Shown here in pieces: positions 23,808 to 32,075 of a stretch of 64,000 nt of DNA (positions within the stretch are counted from its first letter, which is position 1; each line of letters starts with the position of its first letter). Source of the stretch: Streptomyces graminofaciens (lineage in GTDB: Bacteria > Actinomycetota > Actinomycetes > Streptomycetales > Streptomycetaceae); the NCBI RefSeq assembly GCF_030294945.1, contig NZ_AP018448.1:2170001-2234000 (forward strand), read 5' to 3'. Below the pieces are notes generated by a model that was not told the DNA's origin, did not search any database, and saw only the letters and a program-made list of their open reading frames with translations. The position numbers were made by a program, and so were the translations under genes.

Positions 23808-25352
23808 TCATGCAACGCCCGCTGGATCACGTTCCGGTCCGTGCACTACGCCTGCCACCCAGCGCACCGGTGCTGAATTCGGGTAGAGAATGACCCGCAC
23901 ACCGAAGTCCATGAGGATTTCCTTACGGGCCTGGACATCCAACGCTTTGTCCCAGCGATCCTGCACGGTCTCTCCCGTCGCCCGCCGGACCATACCCGGC
24001 GAGCGTTCCGGCTCCAATTCGAGCTCCGCCAGCCGTTGCCCCATCGCCGCGTACCTCTCCCGGAACCACACAGCGTCATCTGGCGCGTCATAGAGTCCAG
24101 CCTCGCGGTCAGCGCGCAGGCGCTCGCGGCTGGCCTTGAGCTCGGCCACGCGTTCCGCCACGCCGTTCCCCTGGTCGTAGACCGTCTCGAAGATCATTCC
24201 ATCGCCGAACCTCTGCAGAAACCATTCCTCCACGCACGCGTCCAGTAGCCGTGCCTGTATCAGTGGTGCAGGCCGACACTCCTTCGCACTCAGCCATCCC
24301 TTGTTCCGGGCAGTACACACGTATCGAGGCGGCTCATCGCGTGAGGTCTGCGTGTACAGCCGGTTGTGGCACTGCCCACACAGCGCCAACTCCGTCAGCA
24401 TGTAAGGCCGGTTTGCACGGCGGCCGATCCAGGGTGTTCGCCGGGGAACCAGGGCCTTCTTCAGGGCCTCGTGCGTGGGACGGTCCCACAAGCCCTCGCA
24501 GAGCCGCATGGGGTTTCCGTCTCGGTCGATCACCGGCTTGTTCTGGTGCATCAAGTAGCCCAAGGCCGCCTCGGACAGAAGTATGTTCTTCAGGCTTGTC
24601 GGCTGCCACGGGCGGCCACCTGCCGGCTTGCCGTACATGACGGCCAAGTGGTCAGCGGGCGAAAGCTCTCCGGACCGGCTCAGGCGGGCCGCCTCGCTGC
24701 TGGCGGTGACGATTTCCGGATCGGCCAGGATGCGACGAGCGACCCTACGGATGACAGTCGAGGCGTGCGGATGCAGGACGACGTGATCGATCTTGCCGCC
24801 CATCACGGTCCGCACGTACTGGAACCCGTAGGAGGGCTTCCCCTTCGGGCGTCCCGCTGCCCGCGTCTTCTCCGTAGCGTTGCGGTTTCGGCGCTGGATG
24901 GCCCGCAGCTCCATCTGCGCCCCCCAGGCCTCCATAGTGAAGCGGTTCTCGTCCACCTGATCGTTCAGGTCCCACGGACCGTCATGGCCGTAGGTGACGA
25001 GTAGCTTCCCCTCGTCCCGCATCTTGTAGCCGGTGTTGAGGCAGTCCACGACGTTGCGGCCGAGCCGGTCCACGGCGGCAGCCACCAACCCGTCGTACGG
25101 ACCCCTCTCATCGCGGAGCCAAGGGCCCAACTTCGGCCGGGTCATCGGGTCGGTCGCGCCCGACACCTCCCAGTCGTCGGCCCAGCCGATGATGTGGCCC
25201 CCGACGGAGGCCGCGGTGGTAAGCACGTCCTCGCGCTGCCGTTCCGGAGACGACGTAGCTAGCTTCATCCGCGACAGCCGCCGTACTCCTAGCAGGCACT
25301 TTCCGCATCCGTCGTAGGGGCGTTCGATCATGTTCAGGTCCGTACCGCGCAA
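23808..25352 (-). CDS. Large serine recombinase (phage/ICE integrase)
   Basis: This 514-residue site-specific recombinase has an N-terminal resolvase domain with RRLSRMKLATSSPERQRED (the catalytic Ser in RLS) and VAAAVDRLGRNVVD. A recombinase domain follows (GRPKGKPSYGFQYV; GRPWQPTSLKNILLSEAALG), then a zinc ribbon (CGQCHNRLYTQTS...YVCTARNKGWLSAKEC) and a coiled coil (ERVAELKASRERLRADREAG). I chose TTG 25352 because GGAG lies five bases upstream; ATG 25331 and GTG 25400 are alternatives without clear sites. The gene starts only about 60 bp from yjbQ, as expected for int beside its attachment site. Confidence 0.85.
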   Translation of the reverse strand: MRGTDLNMIERPYDGCGKCLLGVRRLSRMKLATSSPERQREDVLTTAASVGGHIIGWADDWEVSGATDPMTRPKLGPWLRDERGPYDGLVAAAVDRLGRNVVDCLNTGYKMRDEGKLLVTYGHDGPWDLNDQVDENRFTMEAWGAQMELRAIQRRNRNATEKTRAAGRPKGKPSYGFQYVRTVMGGKIDHVVLHPHASTVIRRVARRILADPEIVTASSEAARLSRSGELSPADHLAVMYGKPAGGRPWQPTSLKNILLSEAALGYLMHQNKPVIDRDGNPMRLCEGLWDRPTHEALKKALVPRRTPWIGRRANRPYMLTELALCGQCHNRLYTQTSRDEPPRYVCTARNKGWLSAKECRPAPLIQARLLDACVEEWFLQRFGDGMIFETVYDQGNGVAERVAELKASRERLRADREAGLYDAPDDAVWFRERYAAMGQRLAELELEPERSPGMVRRATGETVQDRWDKALDVQARKEILMDFGVRVILYPNSAPVRWVAGVVHGPERDPAGVA

Positions 25353-25415
25353 GACTTCTCCGTTCCGAACACGCAAGGTACGGAGATTTGGCGGCCACAC
25401 CTAGGATGATCTTGC

Positions 25416-25470
25416 TCAGCCCAGGAAGCTCAGACGAACCTGACGGTTGTCTTTAGAAATGTTCGTGTCC
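25416..25470. other. Probable integration junction at the 3' end of yjbQ
   Basis: Minus-strand codons after GTGGACACGAAC switch to ATT TCT AAA GAC AAC CGT CAG GTT CGT, unlike the GC-ending codons before. The encoded ending (TNISKDNRQVRLSFLG) is still YjbQ-like. This fits a recombinase replacing the gene's tail with attP-derived sequence. The exact core cannot be defined without the empty site. Confidence 0.45.
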
Positions 25471-25838
25471 ACCAGGCACACCGACTGCCACGTCCCCAGT
25501 TCCATGCGGCCGGCGACGACCGGAAGTGTGGCGTGGGGCGGGACGATGGCCGGGAGGACGTGGTCGCGGCCGTGGCCGGGGCTGCCGTGGCGGTGCTGCC
25601 AGCGGTCGTCCGCCGGGAGGAGGGTGTGCAGTGCGGCGAGGAGGTCGTCGTCGCTGCCGGCGCCGGTCTCGATGATGGCGATCCCGGCCGTGGCATGCGG
25701 GACGAAGAGGTTGAGGAGACCGTCCCGGTCGGCCGCCGCCTCGCGCAGGAACGCCTCGCACTCGCGGGTGAGATCGACGACCCGCTCACGGGAACCGGAG
25801 GCGACGTTCAGAACTCGGGTGGTGAAGGAATCGGACAT
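25416..25838 (-). CDS. YjbQ-family protein (secondary thiamine-phosphate synthase type)
   Basis: This 140-residue member of the UPF0047/YjbQ family folds as a small beta trimer with a metal site; some members have weak thiamine phosphate synthase activity. NLFVPHATAGIAIIETG contains the conserved His, and HGSPGHGRDHVLPAIVPPHA and GTWQSVCLVDTNI are typical blocks. ATG 25838 follows GAGG with 9-nt spacing. The last 16 codons have atypical composition (see the junction entry). Confidence 0.85.
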   Translation of the reverse strand: MSDSFTTRVLNVASGSRERVVDLTRECEAFLREAAADRDGLLNLFVPHATAGIAIIETGAGSDDDLLAALHTLLPADDRWQHRHGSPGHGRDHVLPAIVPPHATLPVVAGRMELGTWQSVCLVDTNISKDNRQVRLSFLG

Positions 25839-25962
25839 GACCGCCATCCTCGCGCATCGTCGTGGTTCGAGCCCGCGGCGACCGCACATCCGGTGATACG
25901 GCGAGTCCACCTCGCGAGATGCCCATTGACCGTACACGGACCATCTGGCTACGTTCGGCCGC

Positions 25963-26046
25963 ATGTCGCGTTCAGTCATGCTCACTTCGCGCGGTCACAT
26001 CGACCTGCTGCGGGTGGCCTCCGCCGCGTGTCGTCGCGGCCACTGA
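25963..26046 (+). CDS. Cysteine-attenuator leader peptide
   Basis: A 27-codon frame encodes MSRSVMLTSRGHIDLLRVAS followed by AACRRGH. This matches the actinobacterial leader-peptide pattern LTxRxHIDLxRxxSAxCR found before sulfur-assimilation genes, where ribosome stalling at the Cys codon links cysteine supply to expression. It precedes a sulfonate-type ABC transporter ATPase. Confidence 0.8.
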   Translation: MSRSVMLTSRGHIDLLRVASAACRRGH

Positions 26047-26255
26047 CGCCTTTCACCTCCTCCGGCCTGCCGCCGCCCTATCCGCACACCCGACGCCGCC
26101 TTCGGCCCCCGCTCGTCTCCGCCGGAAGCCGTCCGCTTCCGTCTGGACCCGTTCCGTTGAGCCGGGTCCACTGAGGCCAGCCGTGTCGACCGGCGTCCGA
26201 CGCGGTGGTGTCGCAGGGCCGCCCCCACCGGCGCTCTCCTCCTCGTGGAGCTCTC

Positions 26256-26381
26256 ATGAGCATCAGCCATGCCCCACCCGGACCCAAGACGGATGTTCCG
26301 GATACAGCCGACGCCCCGCACCGCTCTCCCGATCTCCCCGAAATCCTGCCGCAATGGCGACCGACATTCACCGGCCGGTGA
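26256..26381 (+). pseudogene. 41-codon frame, possible collapsed ABC permease gene
   Basis: The frame starts at ATG 26256 after GGAG (5-nt spacing) and its TGA overlaps the GTG of the ATPase gene (GTGA). It encodes a Pro-rich N-terminal piece (MSISHAPPGPKTDV) and ends LPQWRPTFTGR, like the cytoplasmic C-terminus of an SsuC-type permease. The membrane part is absent. An internal deletion of ssuC explains this; a genuine small protein cannot be excluded. Confidence 0.35.
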
Positions 26382-27229
26382 GCACCCAGGCGGGCCCTGC
26401 CGGCGCCCAGAACGCCCACGCCGATGTCGTGACCGCCTGTTCCGGCGCCCAGGCGGCCTCCGCCGGTGCCCGCGTCGTGCATGCCGCGCATGTCGAGGGG
26501 CTGACCCGCTCCTTCGACGGCCGGGCCGTCATCGACGACCTCAGACTCGACGTCCGACCGGGCGAGTTCGTGGCCCTGCTCGGCCGCAGCGGCTGCGGCA
26601 AGTCCACTTTGCTGCGCATCCTCGCCGGGCTCGACCGCGACATCGAGGGCACCGTCCTCGTGGCGCGCCGCACGGCGTTCGCGTTCCAGGCACCGCGGCT
26701 GATGCCGTGGAGGAGGGTGTGGCGCAATGTGCTGCTCGGGCTGCCGGGCAAGCCCGAGCGGGCCCGCGCGAAGCAGGCGCTCACGGAGGTCGGCCTGGAT
26801 CACCGCTTGGGCGCCTGGTCCAAGACCCTCTCCGGTGGCGAGGCCCAACGTGTCACCCTGGCCCGGGCGTTGGTCCGTGAGCCCGATCTGCTGCTGCTCG
26901 ACGAGCCGTTCGGCGCCCTCGACTCGCTCACCCGTATCAAGGCCCAGCGTCTGGTGGGCGAGTTGTGGCAGCGCCGCGGCTGCGCGGTGCTGCTCGTGAC
27001 GCACGAGGTGGAGGAGGCGGTGCTGCTCGCCGACCGCGTCCTGGTGATGGACCAGGGTGTCATCGCGTACGAGACCGAGGTCGACCTGGACCGCCCCCGT
27101 GACATCGCCGACCCCCGGTTCGCCGAGCTGCGCGGCCACCTCCTCGAACGGCTGGGCGTCGACACCGCCGCCGAGGCAGCCCGAACTCCCCCGGCGCCAC
27201 GCGAACGCTCCCCCTCGCGGCGCCCCTGA
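26378..27229 (+). CDS. ssuB: ABC transporter ATPase, SsuB/TauB-like (sulfonate uptake)
   Basis: This 283-residue ATPase energises uptake of sulfonates in complete systems. Walker A is LLGRSGCGKSTLLRIL, the Q-loop region AFAFQAPRLMPWRRV, the signature LSGGEAQRVTLARAL, Walker B LLLLDEPFGALD and the H-loop LLVTHEVEEAV. I chose GTG 26378, which overlaps the stop of the 41-codon frame; ATG 26354 is an alternative. A cysteine-type leader peptide lies upstream. No intact permease or binding protein follows, so the transporter is probably defective here unless its partners are encoded elsewhere. Confidence 0.8.
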   Translation: MSTQAGPAGAQNAHADVVTACSGAQAASAGARVVHAAHVEGLTRSFDGRAVIDDLRLDVRPGEFVALLGRSGCGKSTLLRILAGLDRDIEGTVLVARRTAFAFQAPRLMPWRRVWRNVLLGLPGKPERARAKQALTEVGLDHRLGAWSKTLSGGEAQRVTLARALVREPDLLLLDEPFGALDSLTRIKAQRLVGELWQRRGCAVLLVTHEVEEAVLLADRVLVMDQGVIAYETEVDLDRPRDIADPRFAELRGHLLERLGVDTAAEAARTPPAPRERSPSRRP

Positions 27230-27260
27230 ACCCGACTTGCCCAACCGCCCGGAATCCCCC

Positions 27261-27452
27261 ATGCAACGACGTCTCGCTCCCGCCCCGGCCCTGACAGGCT
27301 GCGGCGGGAACTCCTCGGCCGCCGCCAACGCCACGATCACGGTCGCGCCGAGGCCTGTCCGGGGCCCGCCCGAGGCCTGTCCGGGGCCCTCCGGCTGCTT
27401 GATCGATCGTTCGGGAAGATCGGCGACCTCCCCACAGTTAGTAGAAGCGTGA
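27261..27452 (+). pseudogene. Truncated substrate-binding lipoprotein (SsuA-like) remnant
   Basis: It begins MQRRLAPAPALTGCGGNSSA, a lipoprotein signal with lipobox LTGC, then ANATITV, the usual start of a binding domain. It then falls into out-of-frame sequence containing two copies of GAGGCCTGTCCGGGGCCC and stops after 63 codons. A working SsuA would be about 330 residues. It confirms decay of the sulfonate operon. Confidence 0.6.
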
Positions 27453-28528
27453 ACAACGTGCGTGAGGTCGAAGTAGTCGTCATAGGCGCTGGTCAGGCAG
27501 GTCTGGCCGGCGCTTATCACCTGCGCCGCACGGGTTTCGAGCCGGAGCGCGACTTCGTGGTGCTGGACCACTCCCCCGGCCCGGGCGGCGCCTGGCAGTT
27601 CCGCTGGCCGTCACTGACGTACGGCAAGGTGCACGGAATGCACGCGCTGCCGGGCATGGAACTGACCGGCGCCGATCCGTCGCGTCCGTCCTCCGAGGTC
27701 ATCGGGGAGTACTTCGACGCGTACGAGCGCACGTTCGACCTGCGCGTACGGCGTCCCGTCGACGTGCGGGCCGTGCGGGAGGGGGACGGCGGGCGGCTGC
27801 TCGTGGAGACCTCGGGCGACGCCGTGTGGTCGGCGCGGGCCCTGATCAACGCGACGGGGACGTGGGAACGGCCGTTCTGGCCGCGCTATCCCGGTCAGGA
27901 GACGTTCCGGGGTCGGCAGTTGCACACGGCGCAGTACCCCGGCCCTGAGGAGTTCGCGGGGCTACGGGTCGTGGTCGTGGGCGGGGGCGCCTCCGGGACG
28001 CAACATCTGCTGGAGATCGCCCCGTACGCCGCCTCGACGACCTGGGTGACCAGGCGTCCGCCGGTCTTCCGGGAGGGGGAGTTCAACGAGGGGGCCGGGC
28101 GCGCGGCCGTCGCGCTGGTGGAGGAACGGGTGCGCCAGGGGCTGCCGCCGAGGAGTGTCGTGTCCGTGACCGGGCTGCCGCTGAACGACGCGATCCGGCA
28201 GGGCATCGCGGACGGCGTCCTGGACCGGCTGCCGATGTTCGACCGGATCACGCCGGACGGGGTGCAGTGGGCCGACGGACGTCACGTGGACGCCGACGTC
28301 ATCCTGTGGGCGACCGGATTCCGTGCCGCCCTCGACCACCTGGCCCCGCTCCGCCTGCGCGAGCCGGGCGGCGGCATCCGGATCGACGGAACCCGGGCGG
28401 TCGCCGATCCGCGGATCCACCTCGTCGGCTACGGCCCGTCGGCGAGCACCATCGGCGCCAATCGCGCGGGGCGGTCGGCGGTACGGGACATCAGGCGACT
28501 GCTGGCGGGCGAACCGGTCACCGCCTGA
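27449..28528 (+). CDS. FAD/NAD(P)-dependent oxidoreductase (flavin monooxygenase-like)
   Basis: This 359-residue protein has an N-terminal FAD-binding Rossmann motif VVVIGAGQAGLAGAYHL. A second dinucleotide motif, VVVVGGGASGTQHLLEI near residue 176, binds NAD(P)H. DADVILWATGFRAAL is the ATG-type motif of flavin-containing monooxygenases. The GTG start overlaps the end of the decayed SsuA frame by 4 nt. In Streptomyces such proteins sit beside sulfonate ABC genes and may attack organosulfur compounds, but the substrate is not known. Confidence 0.8.
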   Translation: MNNVREVEVVVIGAGQAGLAGAYHLRRTGFEPERDFVVLDHSPGPGGAWQFRWPSLTYGKVHGMHALPGMELTGADPSRPSSEVIGEYFDAYERTFDLRVRRPVDVRAVREGDGGRLLVETSGDAVWSARALINATGTWERPFWPRYPGQETFRGRQLHTAQYPGPEEFAGLRVVVVGGGASGTQHLLEIAPYAASTTWVTRRPPVFREGEFNEGAGRAAVALVEERVRQGLPPRSVVSVTGLPLNDAIRQGIADGVLDRLPMFDRITPDGVQWADGRHVDADVILWATGFRAALDHLAPLRLREPGGGIRIDGTRAVADPRIHLVGYGPSASTIGANRAGRSAVRDIRRLLAGEPVTA

Positions 28529-28549
28529 GCCCCGTACGACGTCCGACGC

Positions 28550-29401
28550 TCACCTGGAAGCGGTCGGCGAGGGCTTCTTGCGGTTCTGGTTGAACTCGGC
28601 GACGTTGCGCAGGTGCTCCTCATAGCTGGCCGTGAAGCGGGTGTCGCCCGGCTTGACCGTGACGAAGTACAGCCAGTTGCCCGGCGCCGGGTTGATCGCG
28701 GCACGCATCGCCTCCTCGCCCGGGTTGGCGATCGGCGTCGGCGGCAGACCCATGCGCTGGTACGAGTTGTACGGGCTGTTGATCTTCGTGTCGTCGACGC
28801 TCGTGTCCAGCGTGGAGCGGTTCAGCGCGTAGTTGATGGTGGAGTCCATCTGCAGCGGCATGCCGCGCTGCAGGCGGTTGAAGACGACCCGCGCCACCTT
28901 GCCCATGTCGGCCTTGCTCGCCGCCTCGGCCTGGATGATGCTCGCGATGGTGACCGCCTGGTAGACGTTCATGGCGTTGCGCTGGGCCCCGGCCGTGACC
29001 TGACCGCCGCCGAACTTCTTGTTCGCGGTGTCGACCATGAAGGCCAGCAGGGACTCCGGGGTCGACTTCTCCGCCAGGGGGTACGTCGCCGGGTAGAGGT
29101 AGCCCTCCGGATTGCCATCGGCGTCCGGCGGGAGCCTCAGCCCGGCCTTGGCCAGGGACTTCTTGGTGGCGCCGGCGGGCAGGGCAAGGGCCTTGTCGAC
29201 GGCCTCGTACACCTGGGTCGCGCGCCAGCCCTCCGGAATCACCAGGGAGGTGGGGCGCTTCGCCTCGCCGCCACCGCTCTCCACGCTCAGCAGCGGCACC
29301 GCCACGGCGGTGGCCGCCACGACGGCTCCGGTCGCGATGAGGGCGGCCCGGCCCCGACGCGTCAGTCGAATCGTGCTCGGTGGCGGAGTGTTCGTCTGCA
29401 T
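28550..29401 (-). CDS. mltG: MltG/YceG-like endolytic murein transglycosylase
   Basis: This 283-residue protein cuts nascent glycan strands and so helps set glycan length. An N-terminal transmembrane helix (AALIATGAVVAATAVAVPLL, about residues 19-38) is followed by the YceG domain. The catalytic-Glu segment is VTIASIIQAEA, then VFNRLQRGMPLQMDSTINYA and SPYNSYQRMGLPPTPIANPG. It is shorter than the main Streptomyces MltG (often over 500 residues with a Pro-rich N-terminus), so it is probably a paralogue. It converges on the flavoprotein gene with only a 21-nt gap. Confidence 0.85.
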   Translation of the reverse strand: MQTNTPPPSTIRLTRRGRAALIATGAVVAATAVAVPLLSVESGGGEAKRPTSLVIPEGWRATQVYEAVDKALALPAGATKKSLAKAGLRLPPDADGNPEGYLYPATYPLAEKSTPESLLAFMVDTANKKFGGGQVTAGAQRNAMNVYQAVTIASIIQAEAASKADMGKVARVVFNRLQRGMPLQMDSTINYALNRSTLDTSVDDTKINSPYNSYQRMGLPPTPIANPGEEAMRAAINPAPGNWLYFVTVKPGDTRFTASYEEHLRNVAEFNQNRKKPSPTASR

Positions 29402-29454
29402 GCGGGCACGGTAACCTGCAAATCACTCCAAATCCGGCATATTCGTGCATACTT

Positions 29455-31404
29455 TCATCTTGTCGGCTCCAGTTCTGCCCCTGCTCGCGCCGACGGCTCC
29501 AGGTCTGCCCCCGGCCGTGCCGACGGCTCCGGGTCTGCCCCCGGCCGTGCCGACGGCTCCGGGTCTGCCCCTGCTCGCGCCGACGGCTCCAGTCGCGCGT
29601 CCCGCCGTACGAGTGCCGCGTACCGGCCGTCCCGTTCCAGCAGCTCCTCGTGTGTGCCGCGTTCGACCGCGCGCCCGGAGTCGAGGACCACGATCTGGTC
29701 GGCGCCCCGGACGGTGGAGAGCCGGTGGGCGATGGTGATGGTGGTGCGGTTGGCGGAGAGCGCGTCGATGGCCTCCTGCACGGCGTGTTCGGTGCGCGTG
29801 TCCAGGGCGCTGGTCGCCTCGTCGAGGATCAGGACCGGCGGGTCGCGCAGGATGGTGCGGGCGATGGCGAGGCGCTGCTTCTCGCCGCCGGAGAAACGGT
29901 GACCACGTTCGCCGACGACCGTGTCGTAGCCGTCGGGCAGGGACACGATGTGGTCGTGGATCTGGGCCGCGCGCGCCGCCGTGTACAGCTCCTCGTCGGT
30001 GGCGTCCGGCTTGGCGAAGCGCAGGTTTTCGGCGACCGTGGCGTGGAAGAGGTAGGTCTCCTGGGAGACGACGCCGACCGCGCGGGCGAGCGTGTCGAAG
30101 TCCAGGTCGCGCACGTCGACCCCGTCGATCAGGACGGCGCCGCCCGTGACGTCGTACAGCCTCGGCACCAGGCACCCGAGTGTGGACTTGCCGGCGCCGG
30201 TCGGGCCGACGACGGCGAGGCTGCCGCCGGCCGGGACGGTGAGGTCGATGCCGTCGAGGATCGGGCGCGACTTGGCGTCGTTGTCGTCGCTGCCGCCGTA
30301 GCGGAACTCGACGCCCTCGAAGCGGACTTCGCCCTTCACCTCGTCGATACGGACGGGATTCTCGGGCTCCGTGATGTCGATGGGCAGGTCGAGGTACTCG
30401 AAGATGCGCTGGAAGAGGGCGAGCGAGGCCTGGATCTGGACGCCGGTGCTCAGCAGGCTCACGGTGGGCCGGAACAGGCCCTGCTGGAGCGAGACGAAGG
30501 CGACCAGCGTGCCGACCGAGACGGACGGGCCGCCGAACTGGAGGGCGATGCCGGCGGTCCAGTAGATGACGGCGGGCATGGCGGCCATGACGACGGTGAT
30601 GATGGACATCCGCCACCGTCCGGCCATGTTGGAGCGCACTTCGAGGTCGACGAGCCCCTCGGACTCCTCGGCGAAGGCCTTGGTGAGCGAGTCGGAGCGG
30701 CCCATCGTGCGACCGAGCAGGATGCCGCTGACGGAGAGCGACTCGGTGACCGTCGCGGCCATCGCGGCCATCTGTGTCTGGCGCTGGGTGGTGATCCGCT
30801 TGCGTTCGCCGCCGACCCGGCGGCTTATCCACACGAAGAGCGGCAGCAGGAGCAGCGAGACGACGGTGAGGCGCCAGTCGAGCGCGACCATCGCGATGAG
30901 TGTGGCCACCACGCTGGTGAAGTTGGAGACCAGGGAGGTGGCCGTGGAGGTGACGGTCGCCTGCATGCCGCCGATGTCGTTCGCGATGCGGGACTGGACC
31001 TCGCCGGTGCGGGTCCGGGTGAAGAAAGCGAGCGACATGCGCTGCAGCCGGCCGTAGACGGCGGTGCGCAGATCGTGCATGACGCGCTGGCCGACGGTCG
31101 TGGAGATCAGTGTCTGGAGTACACCGAAGACGCTGGTGAGCACCGCGCTGAGGATCATGCCGAGCGCGAGCAGGCTCAGCAGACCCGTGCGCCCCTCGGG
31201 GATCGCGGTGTCGAGGATCTCCTTGAGGAGGAACGGGGTGGCGACCGAGACGAGGGAGGCGGCGCCGACCAGAAGACCGACGATCGCCAGGCGGCCGCGG
31301 TAGGGACGGAAGAGCGCCAGGATGCGGCGCAGCTGGCGGGGCTGGTGCGGCTTGTCCGCCTCGGTGCGCCCGGGGGTCCAGGCGGGTTTGTCGTGGGGAT
31401 GCAT
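29455..31404 (-). CDS. ABC exporter (fused membrane and ATPase domains)
   Basis: This half-transporter of about 649 residues works as a homodimer. Six transmembrane helices (about residues 35-320) precede the ATPase: Walker A VVGPTGAGKSTLG, signature FSGGEKQRLAIARTI, Walker B VLILDEATSALD, H-loop IAHRLST. ATG 31404 has AAGGAG just upstream; ATG 31425 has no site. The C-terminal tail is four decapeptide repeats of the EPSARPGADP type. It is divergent from a marR gene 112 bp away, which probably represses it, as in drug-efflux pairs. Confidence 0.85.
   Translation of the reverse strand: MHPHDKPAWTPGRTEADKPHQPRQLRRILALFRPYRGRLAIVGLLVGAASLVSVATPFLLKEILDTAIPEGRTGLLSLLALGMILSAVLTSVFGVLQTLISTTVGQRVMHDLRTAVYGRLQRMSLAFFTRTRTGEVQSRIANDIGGMQATVTSTATSLVSNFTSVVATLIAMVALDWRLTVVSLLLLPLFVWISRRVGGERKRITTQRQTQMAAMAATVTESLSVSGILLGRTMGRSDSLTKAFAEESEGLVDLEVRSNMAGRWRMSIITVVMAAMPAVIYWTAGIALQFGGPSVSVGTLVAFVSLQQGLFRPTVSLLSTGVQIQASLALFQRIFEYLDLPIDITEPENPVRIDEVKGEVRFEGVEFRYGGSDDNDAKSRPILDGIDLTVPAGGSLAVVGPTGAGKSTLGCLVPRLYDVTGGAVLIDGVDVRDLDFDTLARAVGVVSQETYLFHATVAENLRFAKPDATDEELYTAARAAQIHDHIVSLPDGYDTVVGERGHRFSGGEKQRLAIARTILRDPPVLILDEATSALDTRTEHAVQEAIDALSANRTTITIAHRLSTVRGADQIVVLDSGRAVERGTHEELLERDGRYAALVRRDARLEPSARAGADPEPSARPGADPEPSARPGADLEPSARAGAELEPTR
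29461..29590. repeat. 30-bp tandem repeat coding the exporter's tail
   Basis: CGACGGCTCC recurs exactly every 30 bp at 29491, 29521, 29551 and 29581, with a diverged copy at 29461. Each unit encodes ten residues (EPSAR[PA]GAD[PL]). Copy number may vary between strains. Confidence 0.8.
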
Positions 31405-31478
31405 GGGCTCCTTCGGAGGTGTCATGGCCGAACGGGACGATGTCAGGCAACTGCCAGGGAGAGTAGCCCATCGTTACC

Positions 31479-31512
31479 TATACTCACAATGAACATGGTC
31501 CTGATATTGTTC
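31479..31512 (+). promoter_or_regulatory. marR promoter and candidate operator
   Basis: TATACT at 31479-31484 fits a -10 box. GAACA (31491-31495) and TGTTC (31508-31512) form an inverted repeat just before the marR start at 31517. This spacer also serves the divergent ABC exporter, as expected for autoregulated MarR control. Confidence 0.5.
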
Positions 31513-31516
31513 CCGC

Positions 31517-31972
31517 ATGACCAGCCCTGACGCCGACGGCCTGCTCGCCGAGCAGCTGCTGCGGCTGACCCGCCGTGTGCACCGCATCCAGAAGCACCAC
31601 CTCCAGCAGAACGGGCTGGAAATCACCCCAGCTCAGTCCCGGCTGCTGCGCGCCGTCGCGCACTACGAGGCGCCGCCACGCATGGCTGATCTGGCCGAGC
31701 GGTTGGAGGTCGTGCCACGCGCCGTGACGACCCTGGTCGACGGGCTGGAGGCGAGCGGGCGGGTGCGCCGGGTGCCCGATCCCACCAACCGGCGGGTGAT
31801 CCGGATCGAGGTCACGGACGAGGGGCGGAAGGTGCTGCGGGAGCTGCGCCATGCGCGACGGTCGGCGGCGGAGGAGATCCTGGCGCCGCTGTCGGACGAG
31901 CAGCGGGGGGTGTTGGGCGGGCTGCTCGACACGTTGGTCGATGGGGCGCCGGGGGCGGAGCGGCGCTGCTGA
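31517..31972 (+). CDS. MarR-family transcriptional regulator
   Basis: This 151-residue protein has the winged-helix MarR fold: LRLTRRVHRIQKHHLQQNGL (dimer helix), MADLAERLEVVPRAVTTLVD (recognition helix), GLEASGRVRRVPDPTNRRVI (wing with the DxRxxx-type loop) and a C-terminal dimer helix. It is divergent from the ABC exporter, the usual arrangement for a local repressor responding to small aromatic ligands. It is followed by a strong bidirectional terminator. Confidence 0.9.
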   Translation: MTSPDADGLLAEQLLRLTRRVHRIQKHHLQQNGLEITPAQSRLLRAVAHYEAPPRMADLAERLEVVPRAVTTLVDGLEASGRVRRVPDPTNRRVIRIEVTDEGRKVLRELRHARRSAAEEILAPLSDEQRGVLGGLLDTLVDGAPGAERRC

Positions 31973-32015
31973 ATCGATTCCTTTGAGTGAATGAAGTGAA
32001 TGAATTGCCTTGGAC

Positions 32016-32063
32016 GCATGACAGGGGCCCGGCGCAGTGTGCTGCGCCGGGCCCCTGTCATGC
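32016..32063. terminator. Very strong bidirectional terminator
   Basis: A perfect 22-bp stem (32016-32037 with 32042-32063) with a TGTG loop lies between the convergent marR and dctA-like genes. Confidence 0.9.
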
Positions 32064-32075
32064 CGAAAGGTGTGG

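Noticed and set aside
29380-31530. A 716-codon plus-strand frame opposite the ABC exporter
   Set aside because: The minus strand carries complete Walker A, signature and Walker B motifs; the plus-strand frame is Asp/Gly/His-rich shadow sequence.
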